Part shown: one piece after another, positions 32,663 through 41,725 of the stretch
Layout: every line of letters begins with the position of its first letter
How positions within the stretch are numbered: the stretch's first letter is position 1
Program-made: the position numbers and the translations under genes
Notes under the pieces: model-generated
Database searches by the model: none
Seen by the model: the letters and a program-made list of their open reading frames with translations, nothing else
Told to the model about the DNA's origin: nothing
NCBI GenBank assembly: GCA_910585385.1
Contig: CAJUDV010000006.1
Location: 1 to 64,000, forward strand
DNA from: an uncultured Oscillibacter sp.
Lineage (GTDB): Bacteria; Bacillota; Clostridia; Oscillospirales; Oscillospiraceae
Direction of reading: 5' to 3'
Length of the DNA stretch: 64,000 bases

Positions 32663-32836
32663 GGTGATTCCTTCGCTCTGCACCCCGGTTGTGCGCCATA
32701 GGCGCACAATTCAACGCTTACTCCGGGCAAAGTGGTTTTTCCACGTACATGCCGCGGGAAAAGCGATTTTATTTTGTGCCTGCGGACACGAACCTCCTGC
32801 GGAGGGCTTCCGACTGCCGGCGGGTAAATCCCCGCT

Positions 32837-34456
32837 TTAGAATTCCAGGCTTCCAAAGGCCACACACTTGCCGCTCTTGCGGTCAAAGAGCATGATATTC
32901 TCCCCGGATATATCCACATGGACCTGGGTTCCGATGGTGAAGAGCGTGCTGCCGAACACCACCCCGGTGAGCAGGAAGTCCCCCACCCGGACCTTGATGG
33001 TGGACTCCATACCGGTGGGCATGGCGCCGTAGATCTCGCCGGAGAGCGCGCCGTCGGCTGTGATGTCAATAAACTCCGGGCGGATGCCCAGCACCAGATC
33101 CTCGTTGGTCAGCACCGGTTCCTCTTGGAGGGACAGGTCCTCCTCCTCCACCTTGGCGATGTGGTAGCGGAAGGTCTCGTCTTTGTTGCCCTTCTCCACA
33201 AAGCCCTTCTCCGCGGCCTTCCGCTTGTGCTCCATGGCCAGGGCCAGATCGCGGTCATCCCGGGCCTGGAACCAGCCGGAGAGATCCAGAGGCCGGTTGG
33301 GCTTGAACACCGCCTTCTGGCCGCCGAAAACGGTGAGCTCCAAAGCTCCGTCTCCCCGCTGGGCGCCCTTGGCCTCCACGAAGTTGATGGAGGGGTTCCC
33401 CACAAAGTCGGCGACAAACAGGTTGTTCGGACGGTTATACACGGTCAGCGGCGCGTCATACTGCTGGAGCACGCCGTTATTGATGAGGCAGATCTGGGTG
33501 GCCAGAGTCATGGCCTCCATCTGGTCGTGGGTGACGTAGACAAAGGTGGAGCCGGTCTCCACATGGAGCCGCTGGAGCTCATAGCGCATCTCCAGACGGA
33601 GCTTGGCGTCCAAGTTGCTCAGGGGCTCATCCATAAACAGCACCGAGGGCTCCGGCGCCAAGGTCCGGGCGATGGCCACCCGCTGCTGCTGCCCGCCGGA
33701 GAGCTCCGCCGGATAGCGGTCCATAAACATACCGATTTTCACGATGCGGGACACCCGGCGGACGGAGAGGTCGATCTCCTCTTTCGTCAGCTTCCGGACC
33801 TCCTGGACCACCTGCCCGTTTTGGACGGCCTCGAAATTGCCGTTGAGCCCCTGGGCCTTTCTGGCGCTCTCCGCCTTCTCCCGCAGGGCGGCGGCCTCGG
33901 CGGAGACGTCTTTGCCGCTCTCCAGGTGATAGCCGTAGAGCTTTTTGGCGGTGTACAGGGAGATGGTAAAGGCGTCGATGAGCTTGATCCAGGCCTTTTT
34001 CTCGTCAATCTTTCCCGTCTTATCCCGGCAGTCCTCCAGGACCTTTACCACCTCGCCGGGGCTTTCGAGGATCTCCGCCAAGCGGGCGGCGTTTCTGGCC
34101 TCAAAGTCCACCTTCGGCAGGGCCTCCTTGATGTTGGAGAGGCCGAAAGCGATGTTCTCGTAGACGGTCATGTTGGGCCACAGGGCGTAGTTCTGGAACA
34201 AAAAGCCCACCTTGCGTTTGTTGGCGGGAACGTTGATACCCAACGCGCTGTCAAACACCACCTTCTCTCCGATGGTGATACGGCCGCTGGTAGGAGTCTC
34301 CAGCCCGGCGATCATCCGCAATGTGGTGGTTTTGCCGCAGCCGGAGGGACCCAGCAGCGTGACAAAGGAGTTGTCGGCGATCACCAGATCCAAATCGTCC
34401 ACGGCGTAGAACTTGCCCCAGCGCTTGGTGACATGTTCCAATCTGATTTCAGGCAT
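32837..34456 (-). CDS. ABC importer ATPase with large internal insertion
   Basis: A 539-residue ATPase of the MalK/PotA/FbpC type. Walker A GPSGCGKT (36-43), Q-loop Gln88 in FQNYALWPNM, signature LSGGQQQR (252-259), Walker B VLFMDEP (272-278) and His310 are intact. The distance from Q-loop to signature is about 164 residues instead of the usual 50-55, so about 110 extra residues (roughly 107-215, charged and helical) sit in the helical subdomain that touches the permease. A regulatory OB-type domain forms the C-terminus. It is co-oriented with the two-domain permease, phosphatase and lipoprotein genes upstream. Confidence 0.9.
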   Translation of the reverse strand: MPEIRLEHVTKRWGKFYAVDDLDLVIADNSFVTLLGPSGCGKTTTLRMIAGLETPTSGRITIGEKVVFDSALGINVPANKRKVGFLFQNYALWPNMTVYENIAFGLSNIKEALPKVDFEARNAARLAEILESPGEVVKVLEDCRDKTGKIDEKKAWIKLIDAFTISLYTAKKLYGYHLESGKDVSAEAAALREKAESARKAQGLNGNFEAVQNGQVVQEVRKLTKEEIDLSVRRVSRIVKIGMFMDRYPAELSGGQQQRVAIARTLAPEPSVLFMDEPLSNLDAKLRLEMRYELQRLHVETGSTFVYVTHDQMEAMTLATQICLINNGVLQQYDAPLTVYNRPNNLFVADFVGNPSINFVEAKGAQRGDGALELTVFGGQKAVFKPNRPLDLSGWFQARDDRDLALAMEHKRKAAEKGFVEKGNKDETFRYHIAKVEEEDLSLQEEPVLTNEDLVLGIRPEFIDITADGALSGEIYGAMPTGMESTIKVRVGDFLLTGVVFGSTLFTIGTQVHVDISGENIMLFDRKSGKCVAFGSLEF

Positions 34457-34491
34457 AATTTGACCTCCTCAACATATAAAGTCTCGCGGAG

Positions 34492-34512
34492 TTTCGCCGC
34501 ACAGCGGCGAAA
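34492..34512. other. Hairpin between permease and ATPase genes
   Basis: TTTCGCCGC, ACA and GCGGCGAAA form a nine-bp stem without a T tract. It lies within the 200-base gap between two genes of one operon and may tune the relative amounts of permease and ATPase. Confidence 0.5.
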
Positions 34513-34656
34513 TAAATTTTCATCTGTTTACACGGGACATACCCCGGAAAAACACGTCGCGGGGAGCGGGCGTCCAACCGGCTCCGCAGGCGGACAGCCG
34601 GGACGCCGGAGCGGAATCCCCCGCCGAAAGTCCAGTGAGGCGGGTTTCCAGCGAAC

Positions 34657-36486
34657 TCAGCCTCCTATTCCCTTATCGAGGCTGGCTCCCGTGACCTTGT
34701 TGACCAGGGTGTTGCACACCAGGATGGTAACGATCAGAATCAGGTTGATGCCGCTGGAGAAGGCGTACAGGCCCATCTCGTCAAAATAGTCCAGGGTGGT
34801 GGAGAGGATGAAGCCCTGGGTGCACAGCAGCATGAACAAGCTCAGCTCCCTAAGGCACGTCATGAAGGGCAGCAGGTAGCCGCTGATGATGGAGGACTTC
34901 TGGATGGGGATGATGATGCGGGTCATCCGCTTGATCCAGGGGATGTCCTGGATGATGGCCGCCTCCTCGATCTCGCCGGAGAGCTGGAGCATAGAGTTCA
35001 GGGAGCTCCGGCTGGCGAAGGGGATGTACTTGATGGTGCCGGTGATGATCAGCAGGGTGTAGGTGTTGAAGAGGTTCACGTACTGGTTGGAGAACAGGAT
35101 GAAGAAGGCCACGCCCACGGCGATGGAGGGCATCAGGTACGGCAAAAACGCCACGCTGTTGACGTAATTGGCCCATTTGCTTCGCCGGTTCTTGGACACG
35201 GCGTAGCCGATGAGGGTGCCAATGGTGCCGGCGATCAGGGAACAGCACACACTGACCCAGATGGTGCCCTTGAAGGCCCGCCAGATGGTCTCGTTGTGCA
35301 GGATGCCCTTCTGGCCGTACATGCCGTTCTCAGAGACATTCTCGTCCGTCACCCACCACTTGGTGGTGAGGTTGTCGGCGTCGCCGGTGTAGAGGAAGGA
35401 GTAGTCCCCGGGGTTGGGCAGGAAGGTCTCAAAGGCGAAGGAGACGATGGGGAAGATGCTGGTGAAGAAGGTGACGATCACCAGCGCCAGGGCGATGACG
35501 TACTTTCCCGCCCGGCCCAGGTTGATCTTGGAGATCTGGCCGGATTTGCCGGTGACGGTGGTGTAGCTCTTGCGGCTGGTGAGGGAGAGCTGGTTTAAGA
35601 GCATAATGGCCACGCCGAAAAACATCATGATAATGGCCAGAATGCTGGCCTCTCCGGTGTACTTGGAGTTCATGGAGACATACTTGGTGGAGAGGGTGGT
35701 GAGCCCCAGGTAGTGGGGCACCGGGTAAGAGCCCATGGAGCTGCCGAACACCAGCAAAATGGTGGAGAGAATGGCGGGCTTCACCATGGGCAGCGTCACC
35801 TTGCACATGATCTTCCACTTGGGCGTGTCCAGGATGGTGGCGGCCTCCTCCAGGTTGGCGTCCATGTTGCGGAAGATGCCGCCGATTAAGATGTAGGCGA
35901 AGGGGGCGTAGTGGAGGCCCAGCACCACAAGGCTGGGGAAAAGGCCCTGGCACCACCACAGCGGCATGTTCACCCCCAGGGTGGCCGCCAGCAGGCCGTT
36001 GGACGTGCCGGTGACGGCGTTGGAGTTGAAGAGGTTCTGCCACACCACGGCCAGCGTCCACTGGGGCATGATGTAGGGGAAGATGAAGATGGAGCTGAGG
36101 TACTTCCGCCAGGCCAGGTTGGTGCGGGTAATGAGGAAGGCGAACACGCCGCCAAACAGGATGGACACCACGCAGGTGCCCACCGCCAGCAGCACGGTGT
36201 TCAGCAGGGGCGTCCAGAGATTGGTCTTTGCCAGGCGGCTGGTGAAGAGGTCCACATAGTTCACCACGGTGTACCCCGCGGCCTGGCCGGTGAGGTGGGC
36301 GTCAATGGTGCCGGGGTGGATTTTGAAGGTGTCCTCCACGATGGCGATGATGGGGGCCACGGTAGTCACCGTCAGCACAATGCCCATCAGCACCAGGATA
36401 ACGTTGTGGGGCTTGGAAAAAAAGGTCTTGACCTTATTGAGGAAAATGGTGAACCTGCTGGCCTGGAGGGTGGTCGTTTGATTCAT
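34657..36486 (-). CDS. Two-domain ABC permease (iron/sugar-phosphate importer type)
   Basis: A 609-residue permease made of two fused inner-membrane domains, as in FbpB/AfuB proteins. Each half carries an EAA-loop that docks to the ATPase: EEAATILDTPKWKIMCKVTLP in the first half and EEAAIIQDIPWIKRMTRIIIP in the second. About twelve helices are expected. One polypeptide thus replaces the permease dimer. The start ATG follows AGGAGG. It lies between the phosphatase and ATPase genes. Confidence 0.9.
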   Translation of the reverse strand: MNQTTTLQASRFTIFLNKVKTFFSKPHNVILVLMGIVLTVTTVAPIIAIVEDTFKIHPGTIDAHLTGQAAGYTVVNYVDLFTSRLAKTNLWTPLLNTVLLAVGTCVVSILFGGVFAFLITRTNLAWRKYLSSIFIFPYIMPQWTLAVVWQNLFNSNAVTGTSNGLLAATLGVNMPLWWCQGLFPSLVVLGLHYAPFAYILIGGIFRNMDANLEEAATILDTPKWKIMCKVTLPMVKPAILSTILLVFGSSMGSYPVPHYLGLTTLSTKYVSMNSKYTGEASILAIIMMFFGVAIMLLNQLSLTSRKSYTTVTGKSGQISKINLGRAGKYVIALALVIVTFFTSIFPIVSFAFETFLPNPGDYSFLYTGDADNLTTKWWVTDENVSENGMYGQKGILHNETIWRAFKGTIWVSVCCSLIAGTIGTLIGYAVSKNRRSKWANYVNSVAFLPYLMPSIAVGVAFFILFSNQYVNLFNTYTLLIITGTIKYIPFASRSSLNSMLQLSGEIEEAAIIQDIPWIKRMTRIIIPIQKSSIISGYLLPFMTCLRELSLFMLLCTQGFILSTTLDYFDEMGLYAFSSGINLILIVTILVCNTLVNKVTGASLDKGIGG

Positions 36487-36497
36487 AGAAACTCCTC

Positions 36498-37118
36498 CTA
36501 ACATTCCGCGGCGGCGGGGATTCCGGCCTGGCGCAGGGCGGCGCGGAGCCGGGAGATGTCGTTTTCATAACGGAAGGACTCCATCCCGCACCAGCGGGCG
36601 GCCTCCACGTTCAGATGCAGGTCGTCGATGAAGAAGCACTCCCCGGGGGCCAGGCCGAACCGGGAGAACAGGCGCCGGTAGAGCTCCGGGTCCGGCTTGA
36701 GGAGCTTCTCCTCAAAAGAGAGCAGGGCGCCTTTCAGCAGGGGCCAGATCTCGATCTTTTCCCGGAAGCGGTAAAAGCGGGCGGAGGTGTTGGACAGCAA
36801 GTACAATGGCACGCCCAGGGCGTTCAGCTCCCGGGCCAGGGCGTTCATCTCCGGCTTGGGGAACAAAAACTCATCCCAGTGTTCGATCACTTGGGCCGCG
36901 CCGCCGTGCAGACGCTCCGGCAGACGCTCCCGGGCGGCTGAGAGAACCTGGTCCTCCGACACGATGCCCCGGTCCATAGCCACCCATTCCGGGCTTTTGA
37001 AGATGGCCTGGTCCAGAAGACGGGCGTCCTCCGGCGTGTCGGAATAGGCGGCGGTGAGCTCCAGCATGGGAAAGTCCAGCAGAATGCCGCCCATGTCGAA
37101 TATGACTGCTTTGGACAT
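36498..37118 (-). CDS. HAD-superfamily phosphatase (YihX-like)
   Basis: A 206-residue HAD subfamily IA hydrolase. Motif I is DMGGILLDF, like the DxGNV form of YihX sugar phosphatases, with Gly in place of the second Asp. Motif II is LLSNTS (~107), motif III Lys in LLKPDPELY (~142), motif IV FFIDDLHLNVEAA (~164). Set between a binding lipoprotein and a permease gene, it may dephosphorylate the imported solute; this is inference. The start has AAAGGA ahead, and the permease gene follows after 11 bases. Confidence 0.85.
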   Translation of the reverse strand: MSKAVIFDMGGILLDFPMLELTAAYSDTPEDARLLDQAIFKSPEWVAMDRGIVSEDQVLSAARERLPERLHGGAAQVIEHWDEFLFPKPEMNALARELNALGVPLYLLSNTSARFYRFREKIEIWPLLKGALLSFEEKLLKPDPELYRRLFSRFGLAPGECFFIDDLHLNVEAARWCGMESFRYENDISRLRAALRQAGIPAAAEC

Positions 37119-37154
37119 AAGAATCCGTCCTTTCAGAGCAAGTGGGAATAGAGA

Positions 37155-37188
37155 AGGTCCGGGGCGCGCGTCCGCGCCCCCCGGACCT
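37155..37188 (-). other. Strong hairpin between binding-protein and phosphatase genes
   Basis: AGGTCCGGGGCGCG pairs with CGCGCCCCCCGGACCT, with one bulge. A hairpin after a solute-binding protein gene commonly limits read-through, so the binding protein is made in excess. No long T run follows. Confidence 0.6.
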
Positions 37189-37209
37189 GATTGGATCAGC
37201 AGACTGCGC

Positions 37210-37365
37210 TCAAACAGCCCGCGCAAAGGTCATGACCAGCTGGCATCTCATGCCCTCCCAGGGGTTCCAGGGCACGACGGCCCGGACCTCCCAGCCCTCC
37301 CGGGCGCGGGCGTTCATCTCCGTCTCCTTGAGGGTATTCACGGTCACAACTTTGCGCTCTTTCAC
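37210..37365 (-). CDS. Possible 51-residue protein after the binding lipoprotein
   Basis: A GTG-initiated open frame reading VKERKVVTVNTLKETEMNAR and on to MTFARAV. The stretch NARAREGWEVRAVVPW recalls small DUF4177-type proteins (an EGW motif followed by strands). It begins nine bases after the lipoprotein stop codon and in the same frame, and no Shine-Dalgarno site is visible, so coupled translation or chance are both possible. Confidence 0.4.
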   Translation of the reverse strand: MKERKVVTVNTLKETEMNARAREGWEVRAVVPWNPWEGMRCQLVMTFARAV

Positions 37366-37374
37366 GTCTGTGGA

Positions 37375-38790
37375 TTAACCCGCGCTGTACTTAGTCAGCA
37401 TCTCCACCCAGCTGCCCACGGTGAAGGATACATCGGCGCAGTAGGTGGGGTCCTCCAGAACCAGCTTGCCGTCGGTGGTCCACCAGTCGTAGCCCCGGTC
37501 GTTCTTGGCCTCGAACTCCACGGTGGTGCCATCCTCGGCCATGCCGCCCTTGGAGTGGCCGTACTGGGCCTCGGTGCCCTCCGCCACGGTGGGGTTGGAG
37601 GAATAGCCGCCCATGTCCTTGCCCCAGGCGGAGAAGCCGTCCACGGTCTCGGTCATATAGGCGATGAAGGCGCAGGCGGTCCAGGGCAGGGGGGAGTTGT
37701 CGGTGACGAAGAGGTAGTGGCAGTAGCCGTAGCCGCCGATGCCGGTGTAGCCGTCGTCATAGGCCGCCACGTTGATGTTGTTGACGGACACGGAGCTGGA
37801 CTCCTCCACGGAGCGGAGCTTGGAGTACACCAGCAGACCGAACTGGTCCGTGGCGGACTTGTCCACCAGGGTGTTGCAGATGGGGCCGTCGTCGGTCTGG
37901 GCGTTGTAGCTCTCCACCCACAGCTTGATCCAGGCCAGGGCATAGGCGCCGTCGGCCCCCAGGCCAAGGTCGGCGGCCTCGGACTCCATGGCCTTAATGG
38001 TGGGCTGGAAATAGGCCTGCTCGTCGGCGGAGAGGGCGTTGAAGGCCTCCTTCAGCCAGCCGGCGTAGGTATCCTCAGTGAGCATGTACAGGAAGTTCTT
38101 TCCCACGATCTCGGAGTCGATGTCCATGTACAGGCCGTGCTCGCCCTCGGCCACGAAGTCCCAGCAGTTGTCGTAGGTCTTGGAGCCGGTGTTGTTGTAC
38201 ATAAAGACCTTGTTCAGGGTCTGGAGGGCCAGGTAGCCGTCATAGGCGTCGGCGGTGGTGCCGTTGGCCTCAGCCCACTCCTTGGGGATGAAGGTGTCCA
38301 GAATGCCGGTCTGGACCATCTTGCTCTCAATCTGGTTACCGTCCTGGATCAGCGTCATGGCAAAGGTGCCGGTGTCCTTCAGGGAGTCGGCGGTGAGCTG
38401 GTCGAAGATCTTGTTGTTCTTGGGCTGCTGCCACTCAAACTCCATGCTGTAACCGGAGTCTATGGTCTGCAGGTACTCGATGAACAGGGGCAGGGCGCTC
38501 TTGCCGCGGCTGGAGTTGCCCACGCCGTAGAACATCTTGCCGTTGGACTCCTCAATGGCCTTCTTGGCCAGCTCCTCCAGGGTCATGCCCTGGGCCTCTT
38601 TGATGATCTTCTGGGTCTCGGTGAGGCTGGCGTCGTCCGCGGGAGCGGGGGCGGGCGTGTCCTGCTTGGCGCCGTCGTCGGTCTGGGCCGGCGGGGTGTT
38701 CTCCTGGGCGGGGGGATTGCTGCCGCCGCCGCAGGCGGTGAGGGTGAACAGCATGACCAAGGTCAGAAGCAGTGCAGAGATTCTTTTCAT
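37375..38790 (-). CDS. Extracellular solute-binding lipoprotein of the ABC importer
   Basis: A 471-residue periplasmic-type binding protein anchored as a lipoprotein. The signal peptide ends with the lipobox LTAC (Cys20), followed by GGGSNPPAQ and a Pro/Thr/Asp linker. The remaining two-lobe protein has aromatic-rich patches (YGYCHYLF, SPLPWTACAF) but no motif that names the ligand. It is the first gene of the importer operon and lies divergent to a second, shorter binding lipoprotein that belongs to a sensor system. AGGAGG precedes the start. Confidence 0.85.
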   Translation of the reverse strand: MKRISALLLTLVMLFTLTACGGGSNPPAQENTPPAQTDDGAKQDTPAPAPADDASLTETQKIIKEAQGMTLEELAKKAIEESNGKMFYGVGNSSRGKSALPLFIEYLQTIDSGYSMEFEWQQPKNNKIFDQLTADSLKDTGTFAMTLIQDGNQIESKMVQTGILDTFIPKEWAEANGTTADAYDGYLALQTLNKVFMYNNTGSKTYDNCWDFVAEGEHGLYMDIDSEIVGKNFLYMLTEDTYAGWLKEAFNALSADEQAYFQPTIKAMESEAADLGLGADGAYALAWIKLWVESYNAQTDDGPICNTLVDKSATDQFGLLVYSKLRSVEESSSVSVNNINVAAYDDGYTGIGGYGYCHYLFVTDNSPLPWTACAFIAYMTETVDGFSAWGKDMGGYSSNPTVAEGTEAQYGHSKGGMAEDGTTVEFEAKNDRGYDWWTTDGKLVLEDPTYCADVSFTVGSWVEMLTKYSAG

Positions 38791-38816
38791 TTCAGTTCCT
38801 CCTTCGGTGTTTTCAA

Positions 38817-38936
38817 CAAAATCCGACGCTTCCAAATTCCGCCGGTTGTTAATTTTATTCTATGAGAAGATGAAAAAAAAGAACAGGGGACAATTCTGCG
38901 TTTTTTTGTTTTCTTCTGATATTTTTGTCGGATTTG
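38817..38936. promoter_or_regulatory. Inverted repeat spanning the divergent importer/sensor promoters
   Basis: CAAAATCCGAC at 38817-38827 and GTCGGATTTGG from 38927 form a near-perfect inverted pair about 100 bases apart in the intergenic region between the importer and sensor operons. They are candidate sites for the AraC-type response regulator encoded nearby. Confidence 0.45.
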
Positions 38937-38961
38937 GATGAAAACCCCGCCGGACCTGTGG

Positions 38962-38967
38962 TATACT
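38962..38967 (+). promoter_or_regulatory. -10 box of the sensor operon
   Basis: TATACT lies about 36 bases ahead of the GTG start. No good -35 box is present at 16-18 bases, as expected for an activator-dependent promoter. Confidence 0.5.
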
Positions 38968-39002
38968 ATGGATAAATCACCCATGGGAAGGGGGAGCCTG
39001 CC

Positions 39003-40022
39003 GTGAAGAGGATCTGTCCGCTGCTGCTGGCGGCGCTGCTGGCGGCGCTGAGCGCCTGCGGGGCGGGAGAGCCGGAGACCGCCGCCTACGCCCCGGCGGA
39101 GAGCGAGCGGCTGGTGATCTACACCGCCCACAAGGAGGAGGTCTACTGGCCCATCGTCCAGGAGTTCGAGCGGCGCACCGGCATTTGGGTGGACGTGGTG
39201 GCCGGAGGCACCAACGAGCTTTTGGAGCGGATCCGTGAGGAGTCGGACAGCCCCGGGGCGGACGTGATGTTCGGCGGCGGCGTAGAGAGCCTGGAGTCCT
39301 ACCGGGACTGCTTCACCCCCTACGTGTGCACGGCGGCGGAGATTCCGGAGTGGTTCCGCAGTCCGGACGGGCTCTGGACCCCCTTCTCCGCCCTGCCGGT
39401 GGTGCTGGTGTACAACACCAAGCTGGTGCCGGACGGCGGCGTCACCGGTTGGGCGGACCTCCTGTCCCCCCGGCTGCGGGGGCGCGTCGCCTTTGCCGAT
39501 CCGGCGGTGTCCGGCTCCAGCTTCACCGCCCTTGTAACCATGCTGGAGGCGGTGGGCGGCGACGACCAGGAGACGCTGCGCCGCTTCGCGGAGAATCTGG
39601 ACGGGCGGCAGCTGGAGGGGTCGGGAGACGTGGTGCGCTCCGTGGCCGGCGGCACGGACCTGGTGGGCGTTACCCTGGAGGAGACGGCTTTGAAGCGCAT
39701 CGCCGCCGGGGACAACATCGCCCTGGTGTACCCGGCGGACGGCAGCAGCTGTGTGCCCGACGGCAGCGCCCTGATCCGGGGCGCCGCCCATGCGGAGAAC
39801 GCCAGACGGTTTCTGGACTTCACCGTCAGCCGGGAGGTCCAGGAGCTGCTGGCGGGGGAGTTCTGCCGCCGCTCCGTCCGGGGGGACGTGGAGCCCCAGG
39901 CGTCCATGGTCCCCCTGGAGGAGATTCCTATGGCGGATTACGACGTGGCCCAGGCCAGCGGCCGCCGCGACGCGGTACTCATGAGCTGGGCCTTTTACCT
40001 GGGAGAGGAGGCAGAGCCATGA
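39003..40022 (+). CDS. Binding lipoprotein of the sensor operon (PgtC/AfuA-like)
   Basis: A 339-residue lipoprotein (lipobox LSAC, Cys19) of the iron/sugar-phosphate/phosphoglycerate binding-protein family. Fold marks are LVIYTAHKEE (~35), EFERRTGIWVDVVAGGTNEL, ADVMFGGGVESL (~88) and VVLVYNTKLVP (~130). It overlaps the histidine kinase start by four bases (ATGA), so its likely role is to present ligand to that kinase rather than to the permease, as PgtC does for PgtB in phosphoglycerate sensing. Translation starts at GTG after GGGGGAG. Confidence 0.87.
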   Translation: MKRICPLLLAALLAALSACGAGEPETAAYAPAESERLVIYTAHKEEVYWPIVQEFERRTGIWVDVVAGGTNELLERIREESDSPGADVMFGGGVESLESYRDCFTPYVCTAAEIPEWFRSPDGLWTPFSALPVVLVYNTKLVPDGGVTGWADLLSPRLRGRVAFADPAVSGSSFTALVTMLEAVGGDDQETLRRFAENLDGRQLEGSGDVVRSVAGGTDLVGVTLEETALKRIAAGDNIALVYPADGSSCVPDGSALIRGAAHAENARRFLDFTVSREVQELLAGEFCRRSVRGDVEPQASMVPLEEIPMADYDVAQASGRRDAVLMSWAFYLGEEAEP

Positions 40023-41725
40023 GACGGACGCCCTCCTTTCGCCGGCGGCTTTTCGCGGGGTTCCTGGCGGCCTCCCTGATCCCCCTGCTGGCCTGCTCGG
40101 CCATGATGCTGCAGATCTTTCGGCTGCGGATGGCCAGCGAGGCAGAGCGGGAGATGGCGGAGCATCTCACGGCGGCTGCCGCCGCCTTGGACGCGGCCAT
40201 TGACGCCTTCTCCCAGGCCGCCGCCCGTCTCCAAAACGGTACCGTCGCCGCCCGGGCCCTGGCGGAGGAGGGGGAGGAGGATACCCTGGTGAACGGCGAG
40301 CTCTTCTCCGCCGCGGGAGAGGCCCGGACCTACGCCGCCTTTGACCTCTACGACCTCCAGGGCCGCTGGCGGTACTCCACCCGGCAGATTCCGGGAGAGG
40401 AGCGGCTCCCCACCGGCTGGGGCGCGCTGCGCGCCGCCTCAGAGCCCGGGGAGCCCCTGCGCCTCACCGCCTGCGGAGACGTGACGGACACGGAATCTCC
40501 CCTGCTGCGGGGGGCGGTGAAGCTCACCGCCCCCGGAGGCCGGGAGGCGGGGTACCTGGTCATCAGCGTGTACTACGCGGGCTTTCGCCAGCTGCTGGAG
40601 GGCAAGTACGGCGCCCAGAACGATCTGGTGCTGCTGAGCCCTTACTGGCGGCCGGTGTACTGCGTTGAGCCCTCCCTGGCGGACGCCCTGGCGCCCCGGC
40701 TGCGGAGCCGCCTGCTGGCGGGCCAGGGGCTGGATGATCCGGCGGAGGAGTTTTTGTACGCGGCGCGGCGCCATGAGAAGAGCGGGCTGTACCTGGTGCT
40801 CCGGCGGCCCCAGGTATTTACGGAGGAGACGCTGCGCCTTTTGTACACCGTGAGCCTGGGGTGCGCGGTGGTGTGCGTGGCGCTGTCCATCTTCATGAGC
40901 CTGACCCTCAGCCGCCAGATGTTCCGGCCCATCCAGCGGCTGCGCCAGGGTATCGGAGAGGTGGAGCACGACAACCTGGACGTCCGCGTCCCCGCCGGGA
41001 GAGAGGATGAGCTGGGAGAGCTGAACCGCCGCTTCAACAACATGGTGGAGGCCCTGCGCCGGAACCGGGAGGCGCTGGTGGAGAACCAGCGGGAGCTGAA
41101 CCAGGCCCAGATCCGGATGCTCCAGGCCCAGCTGAACCCCCACTTCCTGTGCAATACGCTGGACACCATGAAGTGGATCAGCAAGATCAACAGAATCCCT
41201 CAGGTGGCGGAAATGTCTGCGAATCTGGCGGATATTCTGCGCTTTTGCATCTCACCGGAGGAGTTTGTCTATCTGCGGCGGGAGATGGAAATTCTGGAGC
41301 GGTACGTGGAGATCCAGGAAATCCGCATGTCCGGGGCCTTCGATTTTCGGGTGGAGCTGCCGGAGGAACTGGCGGACTGCCTGATCCCCAAAATGATTCT
41401 CCAGCCCCTGGTGGAAAACGCCATCCTCCACGGCCTGGAAGGGGCGGCGGACGGCGCGGTGGAGGTGACGGTCCGGCAGGAGGCGGAGATGCTGCGCATC
41501 ACCGTCCGGGACAACGGCGCGGGACTGCCGGAGGAGCTGGCGGCGGGCTGGTACGAAAGCCTGAGTCCCGCCGGGAAGCACCTGGGGCTCTACAACGTCA
41601 GCACGATTCTCACAAAATATTATGGGGAGGGCTGCGGCCTGTTTCTGGAAAATGGGCCTGACGGCGCCGGCGCCGTGGTGACGGCGGTACTGCCGGCCCG
41701 GAGAGAGGAGAAAGAGCCATGTTAA
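40019..41725 (+). CDS. YesM-like sensor histidine kinase
   Basis: A 568-residue membrane sensor. Two membrane helices (about 10-33 and 272-296) bracket an extracellular sensing domain of about 240 residues. A HAMP linker follows (~297-350), then the LytS/YesM-type kinase domain with phospho-acceptor His375 in QLNPHFLCNTLD, PKMILQPLVENAILHG (~457) and the ATP-binding DNGAGLP (~502). The C-terminus overlaps the response regulator start. Its extracellular domain probably receives the upstream binding lipoprotein. Confidence 0.92.
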   Translation: MRRTPSFRRRLFAGFLAASLIPLLACSAMMLQIFRLRMASEAEREMAEHLTAAAAALDAAIDAFSQAAARLQNGTVAARALAEEGEEDTLVNGELFSAAGEARTYAAFDLYDLQGRWRYSTRQIPGEERLPTGWGALRAASEPGEPLRLTACGDVTDTESPLLRGAVKLTAPGGREAGYLVISVYYAGFRQLLEGKYGAQNDLVLLSPYWRPVYCVEPSLADALAPRLRSRLLAGQGLDDPAEEFLYAARRHEKSGLYLVLRRPQVFTEETLRLLYTVSLGCAVVCVALSIFMSLTLSRQMFRPIQRLRQGIGEVEHDNLDVRVPAGREDELGELNRRFNNMVEALRRNREALVENQRELNQAQIRMLQAQLNPHFLCNTLDTMKWISKINRIPQVAEMSANLADILRFCISPEEFVYLRREMEILERYVEIQEIRMSGAFDFRVELPEELADCLIPKMILQPLVENAILHGLEGAADGAVEVTVRQEAEMLRITVRDNGAGLPEELAAGWYESLSPAGKHLGLYNVSTILTKYYGEGCGLFLENGPDGAGAVVTAVLPARREEKEPC

